Shown one piece after another: positions 44,570-53,618 of a stretch of DNA of 64,000 bases; the first letter of the stretch is position 1; the number at the start of each line of letters is the position of its first letter. The translations under genes were made by a program, and so were the position numbers. The DNA is from Methylobacterium frigidaeris (GTDB lineage Bacteria; Pseudomonadota; Alphaproteobacteria; Rhizobiales; Beijerinckiaceae), in NCBI RefSeq assembly GCF_022179185.1, contig NZ_BPQJ01000001.1:62001-126000 (forward strand). The letters are read 5' to 3'. The notes under the pieces are model-generated. The model made no database searches and was not told the DNA's origin. It saw nothing but the letters and a program-made list of their open reading frames with translations.

Positions 44570-45439
44570 TCAGCGAGCGAAATCCGAGAACCCGCCGGAC
44601 ACCGCACCCGACGCTGCCAGCGCCGCCCGGCTCCCGGGGGCGACCAGGGCGGCCAGTTCCTGCGCGTAGGCGTACCCCGGTGCCTCGCCGGGGAAGCCGC
44701 TGTCGGTCGCCGGGTGCAGGTAGAGCTCGGTCAGCCCGTTCGGCAGCTGGCCCAGCAAAGCTTGGACCCGCGCCGGGTTCATCGCCCCCGACCAGGCGAG
44801 GCCGAGCACGCGGTCGGGGACGAGGAGGCCGGCCCGCCGGGCCCGGGCGCGGAGCAGCGCCGCCCATGGCGCGGTGTCGAGGGCGAGGCCGGGCTTTGCC
44901 CCGGCCTCGGCGCGGCGCAGGAGGTCCCGCGGCTCGCGCGGCACCCGGATCGCCCGCATCCCGTACTCGCGCCCGATGCGCAGCACCATCCCGGCGATGA
45001 TCGGGTGGATGTGGAAGTGCTTGTGCGCGTTGACGTGGTCGAGAGACAGCCCGGTCGCCCGGAAGGCCTCGAACTGTGCCCGGATCTCGGCCTCGAGCTG
45101 ACGGCGGGCGCGGGGCTTCAGCGCCAGATCGAGACCGAGCCGGGCCTGATCGGCCCGCATCAGCCCGGCGCCGTCGGTGAGATCGGGCAGGTCCGCCGCC
45201 GGCAGGGTCGGCCAGGCCTCGACCATCACGAGGTGCAGGCCCACCCGCAGGGACGGCATCGCCTGGGCCCGCACCAGCGCGTCGGCAGCGGCGGGCGCGG
45301 AGACCATCAGGCTCGCCGCCGTGAGGATGCCGTGGCGGTGGGCCTGCTCCACCGCCGCGTTGACCTGGGGCGAGAGGCCGAAATCGTCCGAGGTGACGAC
45401 GAGGCGCTTGCGGGGCAGAGGCAGGGTCATGGTCGGCAT
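44570..45439 (-). CDS. hpnK: hopanoid biosynthesis deacetylase HpnK
   Basis: A 289-residue YdjC/ChbG-type deacetylase. Metal ligands are in VVTSDDFGLSPQVN (Asp) and LDHVNAHKHFHIHPII (His), with VGLHLVM earlier. HpnK removes the acetyl group from N-acetylglucosaminyl bacteriohopanetetrol made by HpnI. The neighbours hpnI and hpnJ upstream on the same strand support HpnK over a chitooligosaccharide deacetylase. The start may be ATG 45439 or 45430; neither has a strong ribosome site. Confidence 0.9.
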   Translation of the reverse strand: MPTMTLPLPRKRLVVTSDDFGLSPQVNAAVEQAHRHGILTAASLMVSAPAAADALVRAQAMPSLRVGLHLVMVEAWPTLPAADLPDLTDGAGLMRADQARLGLDLALKPRARRQLEAEIRAQFEAFRATGLSLDHVNAHKHFHIHPIIAGMVLRIGREYGMRAIRVPREPRDLLRRAEAGAKPGLALDTAPWAALLRARARRAGLLVPDRVLGLAWSGAMNPARVQALLGQLPNGLTELYLHPATDSGFPGEAPGYAYAQELAALVAPGSRAALAASGAVSGGFSDFAR

Positions 45440-45552
45440 GTCTCGTGACGTGAAAGAGCCTCCCCGTCCGGCCGGACGGGGAGGCTCGCGCCCGCTTCAA
45501 GGCGGGATCTCAGGCGTGAACGTTCACGCCGCCTTGCCTTACGCCGCCTGCC

Positions 45553-46992
45553 TCACGCCGCCTTCTTGGCGACGCCCTGGCGCTCGCGCAGGAAGTGCCA
45601 GAACTCGACGCCCTCGCGGAGGCGCCGCTTCATCATGTCGGGCGAGCGCACCATCTCGCTGACGATCGAGGCGATCTTCGGGGCGCGGAAGTAGAACTTC
45701 TTGTAGAACTCCTCCACCGAGTTGAAGATCTCGGTGTGGGACAGGTGCGGGTAGTGCAGCGGCGCGATCTGAACGCCGTTCTCGTCGACCAGCTCGGCAT
45801 TGTCCTTGTCGAGCCAGCCATTCTCCACCGCCTGCTTGTACAGGAAGGTGCCCGGATAGGGCGCGGCGAGCGAGACCTGGATGGTGTGCGGGTTGATCCG
45901 CTTGGCGAAGGCGATCGTCTCCTGGATCGTCTCCTTGGTCTCGCCCGGCAGACCGAGGATGAAGGTGCCGTGGATCGCGATGCCGAGCTCGTGGCAATCC
46001 TTGGTGAACCGCTCGGCCACCTCGACCCGCATGCCCTTCTTGATGTTGTTCAGGATCTGCTGGTTGCCGGACTCGTAGCCGACCAGCAGCAGGCGCAGGC
46101 CGTTGGCCTTGAGCACCTCCAGGGTCTTGCGCGGAACGTTCGCCTTGGCGTTGCACGACCAGGTCACGCCGAGCTTGCCGAGCTCGCGGGCGATCTCCTC
46201 GGCGCGCGGAAGATTGTCCGTGAAGGTGTCGTCGTCGAAGAAGAATTCCTTGGTCTGCGGGAATTCCTTCAGGCAGTACTTGATCTCCTCGATCACGTGC
46301 GCGACCGACCGGGTGCGGTAGGTGTGGCCGCCCACCGTCTGCGGCCACAGGCAGAAGGTGCAGCGCGACTTGCAGCCCCGGCCGGAATAGAACGAGATGT
46401 AGGGGTGCTTCAGGTACCCGATGAAGTACTTCTCCATCTCGAGGTCGCGCTTGTAGACCGAGGTCACGAACGGCAGCTGGTCCATGTCGGTCATGATCTC
46501 GCGGTCCTCGTTGTGGACCACGACACCGTCGGCGTTCCGGTACGAGAGACCCTTGATCTCCGCCATCGGCACGCCCTCGGCGACCTCCTTGACGGTGAAG
46601 TCGAACTCGTTGCGGGCGCAGAAATCGACCGCCGGGGCCTGGGCCATCGAGCCGGCGGCGTCCACCGCCACCTTGGCGCCGATCAGGCCGGCGATCAGCT
46701 TCGGGTTGGCGGCCTTCAGTGCCTCGATGGTCTTCACGTCCGACTTGAAGGACGGAACCGAGGTGTGCAGCACCACGAGGTCGAAGTCGTTGGCCTGGGC
46801 CACGATCTCCGGCAGCTTGATGTCGTGCGGCGGCGCGTCGATCAGCTTGGAGTTCGGCACCAGGGCGGCCGGCTGGGCGAGCCAGGTCGGGTACCAGAAC
46901 GACTTGATCTCGCGCTTGGCCTGGTAGCGCGAGCCGGCGCCGCCGTCGAAGCCGTCGAAGGTGGGGGCCTGGAGGAAGAGGGTCCGCATCAT
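45553..46992 (-). CDS. hpnJ: hopanoid radical SAM protein HpnJ
   Basis: A 479-residue radical SAM enzyme with an N-terminal B12-binding-like domain (residues about 1-170) and the cluster motif CxxxCxxC at Cys207, Cys211 and Cys214 (GRGCKSRCTFCLWPQ). FFFDDDTFTDNLPRAEEIARELGK and GLPGETKETIQETIAFAKRINP follow. HpnJ is required to convert the glucosaminyl side chain to the cyclitol ether of bacteriohopanetetrol in organisms where it was tested. It sits between hpnI and hpnK, the conserved order. The start reads ATG ATG at 46992/46989. Confidence 0.95.
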   Translation of the reverse strand: MMRTLFLQAPTFDGFDGGAGSRYQAKREIKSFWYPTWLAQPAALVPNSKLIDAPPHDIKLPEIVAQANDFDLVVLHTSVPSFKSDVKTIEALKAANPKLIAGLIGAKVAVDAAGSMAQAPAVDFCARNEFDFTVKEVAEGVPMAEIKGLSYRNADGVVVHNEDREIMTDMDQLPFVTSVYKRDLEMEKYFIGYLKHPYISFYSGRGCKSRCTFCLWPQTVGGHTYRTRSVAHVIEEIKYCLKEFPQTKEFFFDDDTFTDNLPRAEEIARELGKLGVTWSCNAKANVPRKTLEVLKANGLRLLLVGYESGNQQILNNIKKGMRVEVAERFTKDCHELGIAIHGTFILGLPGETKETIQETIAFAKRINPHTIQVSLAAPYPGTFLYKQAVENGWLDKDNAELVDENGVQIAPLHYPHLSHTEIFNSVEEFYKKFYFRAPKIASIVSEMVRSPDMMKRRLREGVEFWHFLRERQGVAKKAA

Positions 46993-47068
46993 CGGGAGGA
47001 TCGTCTTCTTGAGGAGAGGAAGCCGCGGATGCGGCCAAGGAGGCCGCCGGGCGGCCCGATGAGATGTC

Positions 47069-48253
47069 TTAAGTCGAGGGAGCGCCGGACTCGCGGGCGA
47101 GGCCGGATTCCGGGATCAGCGTACCGTCCGCAACGACCCGATAATCATGACCTTTCCAAGTCACGGCGCCGGACATGAAGCACCAAGCGAAACCGGCGAA
47201 GGACAGGAGGTCGCGGATCGGCAACAGCCAGTAGGGATGCGGCTCGAGGCCGAAGGCCCGCTCGACCCGCACGCACAGCACGATCCGGCAGGCGAGCGCC
47301 AGGGCGGCGGTGGCGAGGGTGTAGGGGCCCGAATCGGGCAGGAGCGCGGCGATCAACGCCAGCGGGAAGGCATGGGTGACGAGCGTGCCGGCATAGCCCA
47401 CCGGATCCACGTTGCGGATGGTCCGGTTCCACCGGGTCTCGTGGCGCCACAGGCCGGCGAGCGAGGTGTCGACGCAGGTATGCCCGATGGTGAAGTTCGG
47501 GATCGCCACGATGCCGCCATGGGCGCGCAAAGCGGCCCCGAGGGTGTAGTCGTCGGCGAGATCGTTGCGGATCGCCTCGAAGCCGCCGATGCGCGCCAGC
47601 ATCTCGGTGCGGAACGCGATGGTCGAGCCGAAGCATGGATCGGCGAGGCCCAAGCCGGTGCCCATCAGGACGTTCGGCAGGAACTGGGTGTCGATGGCGA
47701 GCGCCGAGAGATGCGCCCAGACGCCGCCGTTCGCCGGCACGCCGTGATAGAGGCAGGTCACGCCGGACACGCCCGGCTGGCCTAACTCGGCGACGATGCG
47801 CTCGAGATAGTCGGGCGCCACCACCATGTCGCTGTCGGCCAGCACCACCACGTCGTGGGCGATCAGCCCCGCCATGTTGATGAGGTTCGAGACCTTGCGG
47901 TTCGAGCCGTGCTGGCGGGCATCAACCACCAGATCGATGCGCAAGTCAGGGTGCTCGGCCTGGAGCCGGTGCACCACGGCGATCGCCGGATCGGCCGCGT
48001 TCTGCACCCCGAAGATCACCTGCACGGCACCGGCATAGGCCTGGGCGCAGAAGGTGGTCAGGTTATGGTAGAGGTTCGGCTCGTCGCCGCAGAGCGGCTT
48101 GAGCAGGGTCACGGAGGGGCGGGCCGCGTCGGGCGCGAGGCGCGGCACCGGGCGACGGGCGAGGCGCCCGGCGAGCCAGGCGGTCGTCAGGCCGTAGACG
48201 CACCCGGCGAGTGCCAGGACGAGCAGCAGGGCGGAGATCCAGGTCCATTCCAT
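47069..48253 (-). CDS. hpnI: hopanoid glycosyltransferase HpnI
   Basis: A 394-residue membrane-bound GT2 glycosyltransferase. One N-terminal helix (WISALLLVLALAGCVYGL), then VTLLKPLCGDEPNLYHNLTTFCAQ, VVVLADSDMVVAPDYLERI with the DSD metal motif, and RWNRTIRNVDP near the C-terminal end, followed by two or three helices. HpnI adds N-acetylglucosamine to bacteriohopanetetrol. It resembles ceramide glucosyltransferase, as the family does. It lies 76 bases before hpnJ and 119 after hpnM. Confidence 0.93.
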   Translation of the reverse strand: MEWTWISALLLVLALAGCVYGLTTAWLAGRLARRPVPRLAPDAARPSVTLLKPLCGDEPNLYHNLTTFCAQAYAGAVQVIFGVQNAADPAIAVVHRLQAEHPDLRIDLVVDARQHGSNRKVSNLINMAGLIAHDVVVLADSDMVVAPDYLERIVAELGQPGVSGVTCLYHGVPANGGVWAHLSALAIDTQFLPNVLMGTGLGLADPCFGSTIAFRTEMLARIGGFEAIRNDLADDYTLGAALRAHGGIVAIPNFTIGHTCVDTSLAGLWRHETRWNRTIRNVDPVGYAGTLVTHAFPLALIAALLPDSGPYTLATAALALACRIVLCVRVERAFGLEPHPYWLLPIRDLLSFAGFAWCFMSGAVTWKGHDYRVVADGTLIPESGLARESGAPST

Positions 48254-48372
48254 GGCGTGGCGGCGATCCCTGGGAGGAGTTGGCCGCGCGGGGGCGCGGC
48301 GGGTTATGTTGTGGGTTGAGGCTGCGGGCGGAGGGTGACCGCCGGCCATCGCAGCCGGCGGCAGCGCCGCGT

Positions 48373-49080
48373 CTACTTCGCGGCCGGCGCCGTGGGAGCA
48401 GGGGCCGTGGAAGCAGGGGTCTTGGGCGCCGGTGCCGCCAGCATCGTCTCGGTGGACTTGCGCAGATGGGCGAGCAGGCCGTCGGCGCCGCCCTCCTGCA
48501 GCGGCTCGGAGAAGCCGGTGCGCAGGGTGCCGGCCTCGCTCACCGTGCCCTGGAGGTAGACGTCGGTGATCCGGTTGTCGGCGTTCAGCACGTAATCGAC
48601 CGGGGAGGTGTCGCCGCTGCCGTCTGTCACCGTGACGTGCACGATGTGGCCGTTGCCGCGGGGTTCGCTCTTCGGGTCAATCGCGAACGTGCTGCCCGTC
48701 GCGGCGCTCAGCCGCGTGGCGTAGGTCGCCGCGAGGTAGGGCTCGAAGGCGGCGATCAGGGCCTGCTGCTTGTCGGCCGGGATCTCCTTCCAGCGGGTGC
48801 CGACGCCGAGGCGCAGCATCGCCGGCAGGTCGAAATTCTCCTTCATCGGGCCGGACAGGATCTCGGCCCGGGCGCGCACGTCGCCGGCCTTGAGCGCGGC
48901 CTCGAGGGCGTCGGTCATGCGACGCACGGTGGCGACCGCCGGGTCGCTCTCCCCGGCCGCGGGTGCGGCGGGTGCAGGAGCGGCGGTCTGAGCCAGGGCC
49001 GGCAGTGCGGCCAGAGGCAGCGCGGCCATGAGAAGGCCGGCGATCGTCAGGCTGCGCAGGGTCTCGCGTCGGGTCTGCAC
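48373..49080 (-). CDS. hpnM: hopanoid-associated MlaC-type protein HpnM
   Basis: A 235-residue periplasmic protein of the MlaC/Ttg2D family, which carry phospholipids between membranes; the HpnM members occur only in hopanoid loci. The signal peptide is LRSLTIAGLLMAALPLAALPALAQ. The domain has LRLGVGTRWKEIPADKQQALIAAFEPYLAATYATRL and a C-terminal GGADGLLAHLRKSTETML. The Ala/Pro tail is low complexity. It starts 4 bases after the hpnL stop, so the two are tightly coupled. Confidence 0.9.
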   Translation of the reverse strand: MQTRRETLRSLTIAGLLMAALPLAALPALAQTAAPAPAAPAAGESDPAVATVRRMTDALEAALKAGDVRARAEILSGPMKENFDLPAMLRLGVGTRWKEIPADKQQALIAAFEPYLAATYATRLSAATGSTFAIDPKSEPRGNGHIVHVTVTDGSGDTSPVDYVLNADNRITDVYLQGTVSEAGTLRTGFSEPLQEGGADGLLAHLRKSTETMLAAPAPKTPASTAPAPTAPAAK

Positions 49081-49084
49081 CAGA

Positions 49085-50158
49085 TCACTCTCCTTTGGCG
49101 TCGACGGGCGCCGCGGCGTAGCCGTAGGCGGGCCCGAGAGCCCGGCGCGGGCGGAAACGCGCCCGCAGGGCCGCGCCGATCCCGGCCGCCGGAGAGCGGC
49201 CCTGATCGGCGTCGTTTTCCATGACGTGCCAGAGCATCAGGCTCGGCAGCCCGACCGCGAGGTCGGCGAGGCGCTTGATCAGCGACAGGGCGAGCGCCGC
49301 CTCGGCCGGGATACCGAACACGGCGCAGAGCGCGATCAGGCCGCCCTCCTGCGCGCCGAGCGCCCCCGGCACCGCGAAGGCAGCGCCGCGCACCGCCTGG
49401 GCCAGGCTCTCGATCACGATCGCCTCGAGGAAGCCGACCTCGTAGCCCATGAAGCGCAGGGCGATCCAGACCTCGAGGGTGCCGATCACCCAGCCGAACA
49501 GGTGCGTGGCGATGGCGGTGAGAATGCGGCCGCGGGCGGCGTAGAGGCCGCGCAGGTGCTCGAACAGCACGTCGACCGCGCCGAAGATGCGCCACTCGCG
49601 CTGGCCGGCGAAGCGGTTGATCGCCGCCTGGAGCAGGCTCTGCCCGAAGCGGCGCTGCACGAGGTAGAACGCCACCAGGGCCGGAGCCGCCACCACGAGG
49701 CCGAGCCCGACGTAATGCACGATCGGCCCGTCGCCCCCGAGCGCCACCAGGATGCCGAGGCCGGCGAGCGTGAACAGGAACTGGGTGAGCGCCTGGACCA
49801 TCAGGTCGACGAGGGTGGTGGCGCCCGACAGCGCCCCCGACACCCGATGCAGCGTCAGGAGCCGCGCGCCGATCAGGTCGCCGCCGACCTGCGCCACGGG
49901 AAGCAAGGTGTTCACCCCCTCGCGCACGAATCGCACGCTGATGCAGGCGCGCAGCAGCGGCCTGTCGCTGCGGGGAAACACCACCCACCAGCCGAGGCCC
50001 GCCCAGGCGACGGCCACGAAGCGCGCCACCACGACCAGCACGGCGCCCCAGCCGGACGCCCACAGGGCTGCCGCGACCGCCTCCGGCCCCGAGGAGACGA
50101 ACAGGCCGATCACGGTGCAGAGGCCGGCGATCAGGCCCAGTGTCGTCAGTCGCTTCAT
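49085..50158 (-). CDS. hpnL: hopanoid-associated membrane protein HpnL
   Basis: A 357-residue integral membrane protein of the lysylphosphatidylglycerol synthase TM superfamily, subgroup HpnL. About eight helices are visible. Signatures are VGGDLIGARLLTLHRVSGALSGATTLVDLMVQ and FAVPGALGAQEGGLIALCAVFG. It is thought to move a hopanoid or lipid across the membrane; this is not established. ATG 50158 is preferred (MKRLTTLGLIAGLC) with AAAGAGG just upstream. First gene of the minus-strand hpn cluster and divergent from the amidinotransferase. Confidence 0.9.
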   Translation of the reverse strand: MKRLTTLGLIAGLCTVIGLFVSSGPEAVAAALWASGWGAVLVVVARFVAVAWAGLGWWVVFPRSDRPLLRACISVRFVREGVNTLLPVAQVGGDLIGARLLTLHRVSGALSGATTLVDLMVQALTQFLFTLAGLGILVALGGDGPIVHYVGLGLVVAAPALVAFYLVQRRFGQSLLQAAINRFAGQREWRIFGAVDVLFEHLRGLYAARGRILTAIATHLFGWVIGTLEVWIALRFMGYEVGFLEAIVIESLAQAVRGAAFAVPGALGAQEGGLIALCAVFGIPAEAALALSLIKRLADLAVGLPSLMLWHVMENDADQGRSPAAGIGAALRARFRPRRALGPAYGYAAAPVDAKGE

Positions 50159-50442
50159 GACCCTCTTTCTGTCGCAGCGGCGGCGACCCCGGGGGCGCGC
50201 CATTCCGGCAACGGAGTCGAAACAAAGCAGCGCCGTTGCATCCCGGCACGTTGCAGCTTTGATGGGCGCTGTCTATCACCGCCCGGACACAGTGCCGGCG
50301 AAACCGGCATGCTCCACCGGCGCGGCGCGCCCACCCAAGCAATGCCGCAAGCCTATGTTATGGCGCAGCTTCATCCCCGCCCCGATTCGGCCGGCGGGGG
50401 CCGGATCTGCGAAGGAAGGCCGCTCACGACGGCCGTCAGGGG

Positions 50443-51636
50443 ATGAACAGCATGGATCGGGAGACGACCTTCGAGGCCGAGCGCGGCGCGCTCGACGACA
50501 CGGCCGCGCACGACCTGGCGGCCTTCGGGGGCGATGCGCCTGGCCGGGCCCCGGCGCCGCAATCGCCGGTGATGGCCTGGAACGAGTGGGACCCCTTGGA
50601 GGAGGTGATCGTCGGTTCGCTCGACGGCGCCACGATCCCGACCCACCACCTGACCGTGATCTTCAACCTGCCGCGCGCCGCGCAGCCGTTCTACCGGCTC
50701 GCCTCCGGCTGGAAGTATCCCAAGTTCATGAAGAAGCTGGCCCAGCAGGAGCTGGACGGCTTCATCAAGATCCTGGCCGGCGAGGGCGTGAAGATCCGCC
50801 GCCCGGATTCAATCGACTTCTCGAAGAAGTTCCGGGCGCCGCGCTGGTCGTCGCGCGGCTTCTGCGTCGCCTGCCCGCGCGATCCGTACCTGGTGATCGG
50901 CGACGAGATCATCGAGAGCCCGATGTGCTGGCGCTCGCGCTACTTCGAGGGCGACGCCTACCGCTCCCTGTTCAAGGAGTATTTCCGGGCCGGTGCGCGC
51001 TGGACCTCGGCGCCGCGGCCCCAGCTTACCGACGAGCTCTACAACTACGACTACCGGGTGCCGAACCTGAAGGCCGGCGAGCCGATGCAGTTCACGGTCA
51101 ACGAGTTCGAGCCGGTCTTCGACGCGGCCGACTTCGTGCGCTGCGGCCGCGACCTGTTCGTCACTCGCTCCAACGTGACGAACCTGATGGGCATCGAGTG
51201 GCTGCGCCGCCACCTCGGGCCGGGCTTCCGCATCCACGAGATCGAGAGCCGCTGCCCGCAGCCGATGCACATCGATTCGTCGTTCATGCCGCTCGCCCCC
51301 GGCAAGGTGCTGGTCAATCCCGACTACATCGACGTCGAGAAGCTGCCGGCGGTGCTCAAGACGTGGGACGTGCTGATCGCACCGCGCCCCGACCCCGTCG
51401 AGGGCTTCATGAGCAAGATCTCGATGTGCTCGCCCTGGACCTCGATCAACGTGCTCGCCATCGACGAGAAGAAGATCGTCGTCGATTCGAGCCAGCCGAC
51501 GCTGATCAAGGCGCTCAAGGACTGGGGCTTCGACCCGATCCCGACGCCGTTCCTGTCCTACGGCCCGTTCGGCGGCTCGTTCCACTGCGCCACGCTCGAC
51601 GTGCGCCGGCGCGGCGTGCTGAAGTCGTATTTCTAA
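50443..51636 (+). CDS. AGAT-like glycine/inosamine amidinotransferase
   Basis: A 397-residue enzyme of the L-arginine:glycine amidinotransferase family, which transfers an amidino group from arginine to an amine. The catalytic Cys is Cys382 in GGSFHCATLDVRRRG, the His is His276 in QPMHIDSS, and the acid region is EFEPVFDAADFVRCGRD (227-230). MGIEWLRRHLG and VTNLMG follow the human enzyme layout. ATG 50443 and 50452 are both possible. It stands alone, 285 bases from the divergent hpnL, and is followed by a palindromic repeat. No guanidinoacetate methyltransferase or antibiotic genes are near. The acceptor amine is therefore open. Confidence 0.88.
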   Translation: MNSMDRETTFEAERGALDDTAAHDLAAFGGDAPGRAPAPQSPVMAWNEWDPLEEVIVGSLDGATIPTHHLTVIFNLPRAAQPFYRLASGWKYPKFMKKLAQQELDGFIKILAGEGVKIRRPDSIDFSKKFRAPRWSSRGFCVACPRDPYLVIGDEIIESPMCWRSRYFEGDAYRSLFKEYFRAGARWTSAPRPQLTDELYNYDYRVPNLKAGEPMQFTVNEFEPVFDAADFVRCGRDLFVTRSNVTNLMGIEWLRRHLGPGFRIHEIESRCPQPMHIDSSFMPLAPGKVLVNPDYIDVEKLPAVLKTWDVLIAPRPDPVEGFMSKISMCSPWTSINVLAIDEKKIVVDSSQPTLIKALKDWGFDPIPTPFLSYGPFGGSFHCATLDVRRRGVLKSYF

Positions 51637-51677
51637 GACGAGCGTCGGCTTCCCTGAAAGGAAGATGAAAACTCCCG

Positions 51678-51714
51678 CGTCATCCCGGGTCCGCTGTGCG
51701 GACCCGGGATGACG
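51678..51714. repeat. REP-like palindrome
   Basis: Perfect 17-base arms (CGTCATCCCGGGTCCGC and complement) with a TGT loop, 41 bases after the amidinotransferase stop. The GTCATCCCGGGTCCGC core is a typical dispersed palindrome of Rhizobiales genomes as I recall. An imperfect relative occurs at 1639-1677. It could also serve as terminator. Confidence 0.65.
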
Positions 51715-51801
51715 ACCCCGTGTCATTCGCAGTTTCGTTACCAACGACCGGTCATTGAGGACATCGGCACGAAGCCGTCCGTTACGTAAGGCCGTCGCCC
51801 G

Positions 51802-53097
51802 ATGAGGATCCTGGTACTCGGCGGCTATGGCCTGATCGGCTCCGCCGTGCTCGCGTGCCTGCTCGACGCTGGCCACTCCGTCACCGCCCTCGGGCGTGAC
51901 ACCAGGGCGGCGCGGCGCCGCTGTCCAGAGGCGACCTGGATTGACCGTGACATCGCGGCCCTGAGCGATCCCACCGCGTGGCATCCGGTCGTCGCCGGCT
52001 GCGAGGCGGTGGTGAACTGCGCCGGCGTGCTGCAGGACGGCCCCCGCGACGACGTGCGCGCCGTCCAGGACATCGCCATGCGGGCGCTGTTCCGCGCCTG
52101 TGCCGAGGTCAGGATCGGCCGGATCGTGCAGGTCTCTGCCGTTGGCGCCTGTCCCGACGCGCGGACCGCCTTCATGCGCACGAAGGATGCGGCCGATGCC
52201 GCCCTAGCGCAACTCGACCTCGACTGGACGATCCTGCGCCCCGGCCTCGTGCTGGCCCCGACCGCCTACGGAGGAACCGCCCTGCTGCGGGCGCTCGCCT
52301 CCGTGCCGCTCGTCCTGCCGGTGGTCGGAGGGGCGGGGCCGATCCAGACCGTGCACGTGGAGGATGTGGCCGAGGCCGTACGCCTCGCCGTGGAGGGGCA
52401 GGTACCGGCCCGGGCCGTTTACGACCTCGTCGAGGACGAGGCGCATGCGCTGGGCGAGGTGGCCGCGGCGTTCCGGGCCTGGCTCGGCCACCCGCCGGCC
52501 CCGGTCGTCGCGGTACCGCGGCTCCTCGTGCGCCCGGTGGTCGCCCTCTGCGACGGTCTCGGCCGGCTCGGTTGGCGCTCGCCCCTGCGCAGCACCGCGC
52601 TCGTCCAGGTCACCGAGGGCGTCATCGGTGATCCAGGGCCCTGGCAGCGGGCCGGCGGCCCGGAACTGAGCGGGCTTCGCGCCAGCCTGCGCCGCCTGCC
52701 CTCGACCGTGCAGGAGCGCTGGTTCGGCCGGCTCTGGCTCGTGAAGCCGGCCGTCATCGGCGGGCTGGCTCTGTTCTGGCTCGTCTCGGGCCTCGTCGGG
52801 CTGGTGCGGTTCGATGCGGCAGCCGCGGTGCTGACGGAGCGCGGCGTCGGGCCGGGAGCGGCCGATGCCGCGGTGGCAGCCGGCATCGTGCTCGACCTGG
52901 TCCTCGGGGCCGCGATGCTGGTACGGCGCCTGATGCCGCTCGCCGCGCTCGCGATGATCGGCGGCACGCTGGCCTACCTGGTGGCCGGAACGTGGCTCGC
53001 CCCCGACCTCTGGGCCGATCCCCTCGGAACTTACGTGAAGATGCTGCCCGCCGCACTCCTGGCGCTGGTCGCCCTCGCGCTCGCCGCCGAGCGCTGA
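51802..53097 (+). CDS. SDR/NmrA-type oxidoreductase fused to DoxX-like membrane domain
   Basis: A 431-residue two-domain protein. Residues 1-about 290 form an atypical short-chain dehydrogenase: the NAD(P) motif VLGGYGLIGSAVLACLLDAG, then VVNCAGVLQDG and LDWTILRPGLVL. Residues about 310-430 hold four membrane helices in a DoxX-like layout (KPAVIGGLALFWLVSGLVGL and LVLGAAMLVRRLMPLAALAMI). Such fusions are found in proteobacteria without assigned substrate. The next gene (DUF2269) starts 3 bases after its stop, so the two form an operon and may form one membrane complex. Confidence 0.82.
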   Translation: MRILVLGGYGLIGSAVLACLLDAGHSVTALGRDTRAARRRCPEATWIDRDIAALSDPTAWHPVVAGCEAVVNCAGVLQDGPRDDVRAVQDIAMRALFRACAEVRIGRIVQVSAVGACPDARTAFMRTKDAADAALAQLDLDWTILRPGLVLAPTAYGGTALLRALASVPLVLPVVGGAGPIQTVHVEDVAEAVRLAVEGQVPARAVYDLVEDEAHALGEVAAAFRAWLGHPPAPVVAVPRLLVRPVVALCDGLGRLGWRSPLRSTALVQVTEGVIGDPGPWQRAGGPELSGLRASLRRLPSTVQERWFGRLWLVKPAVIGGLALFWLVSGLVGLVRFDAAAAVLTERGVGPGAADAAVAAGIVLDLVLGAAMLVRRLMPLAALAMIGGTLAYLVAGTWLAPDLWADPLGTYVKMLPAALLALVALALAAER

Positions 53098-53100
53098 AGG

Positions 53101-53574
53101 ATGCCGTGGATCGACCTCCTGCGTTGGCTGCACGTGATCGGCGCGACGGTGCTGTTCGGCACCGGATCCGGCATCGCCTTCTTCATGCTGGTGGCGCACC
53201 GCACCCGCGACCCGGTTCTCGTTGCCCATGTCGCCGGGACGGTGGTGATCGCCGACGTTGTGTTCACGGCGACCGCCGCCGTGGCTCAGCCGCTGACCGG
53301 CCTCGCCCTCGCCCATCTCGTCGGCTGGCCGCTGAGCGAGGGCTGGCTTCTCGTGTCGATGGGACTCTACGTCGTCGTCGGCCTGTTCTGGCTGCCGGTG
53401 GTGGCGATCCAGCTGCGGATGCGCGACCTGGCGCGGGCCGCCGCCGCGGAGGGGCGGCCGCTCTCGCCGGCCTACGACCGACTGTTCCGGATCTGGTTCG
53501 CCTGCGGTTGGCCGGCCTTCGCGGTGATGCTGGCGATCCTCTGGCTCATGACCGCGAAGCCGTCACTAAGCTGA
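53101..53574 (+). CDS. DUF2269 family membrane protein
   Basis: A 157-residue protein with four membrane helices. It opens MPWIDLLRWLHVIGATVLFGTGSGIAFFM, with the His and GxG pattern of DUF2269, and continues with GLALAHLVGWPLSEGWLLVSM and FRIWFACGWPAFAVMLAILWLM. In other bacteria DUF2269 genes follow SDR-DoxX fusions, as here (3-base gap). The His in helix 1 suggests haem or quinone binding; function unknown. Confidence 0.82.
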   Translation: MPWIDLLRWLHVIGATVLFGTGSGIAFFMLVAHRTRDPVLVAHVAGTVVIADVVFTATAAVAQPLTGLALAHLVGWPLSEGWLLVSMGLYVVVGLFWLPVVAIQLRMRDLARAAAAEGRPLSPAYDRLFRIWFACGWPAFAVMLAILWLMTAKPSLS

Positions 53575-53618
53575 GCATCTCTGGGCTGAGCATCCCTGAG
53601 CTGAGGCGCCCTACCCCG

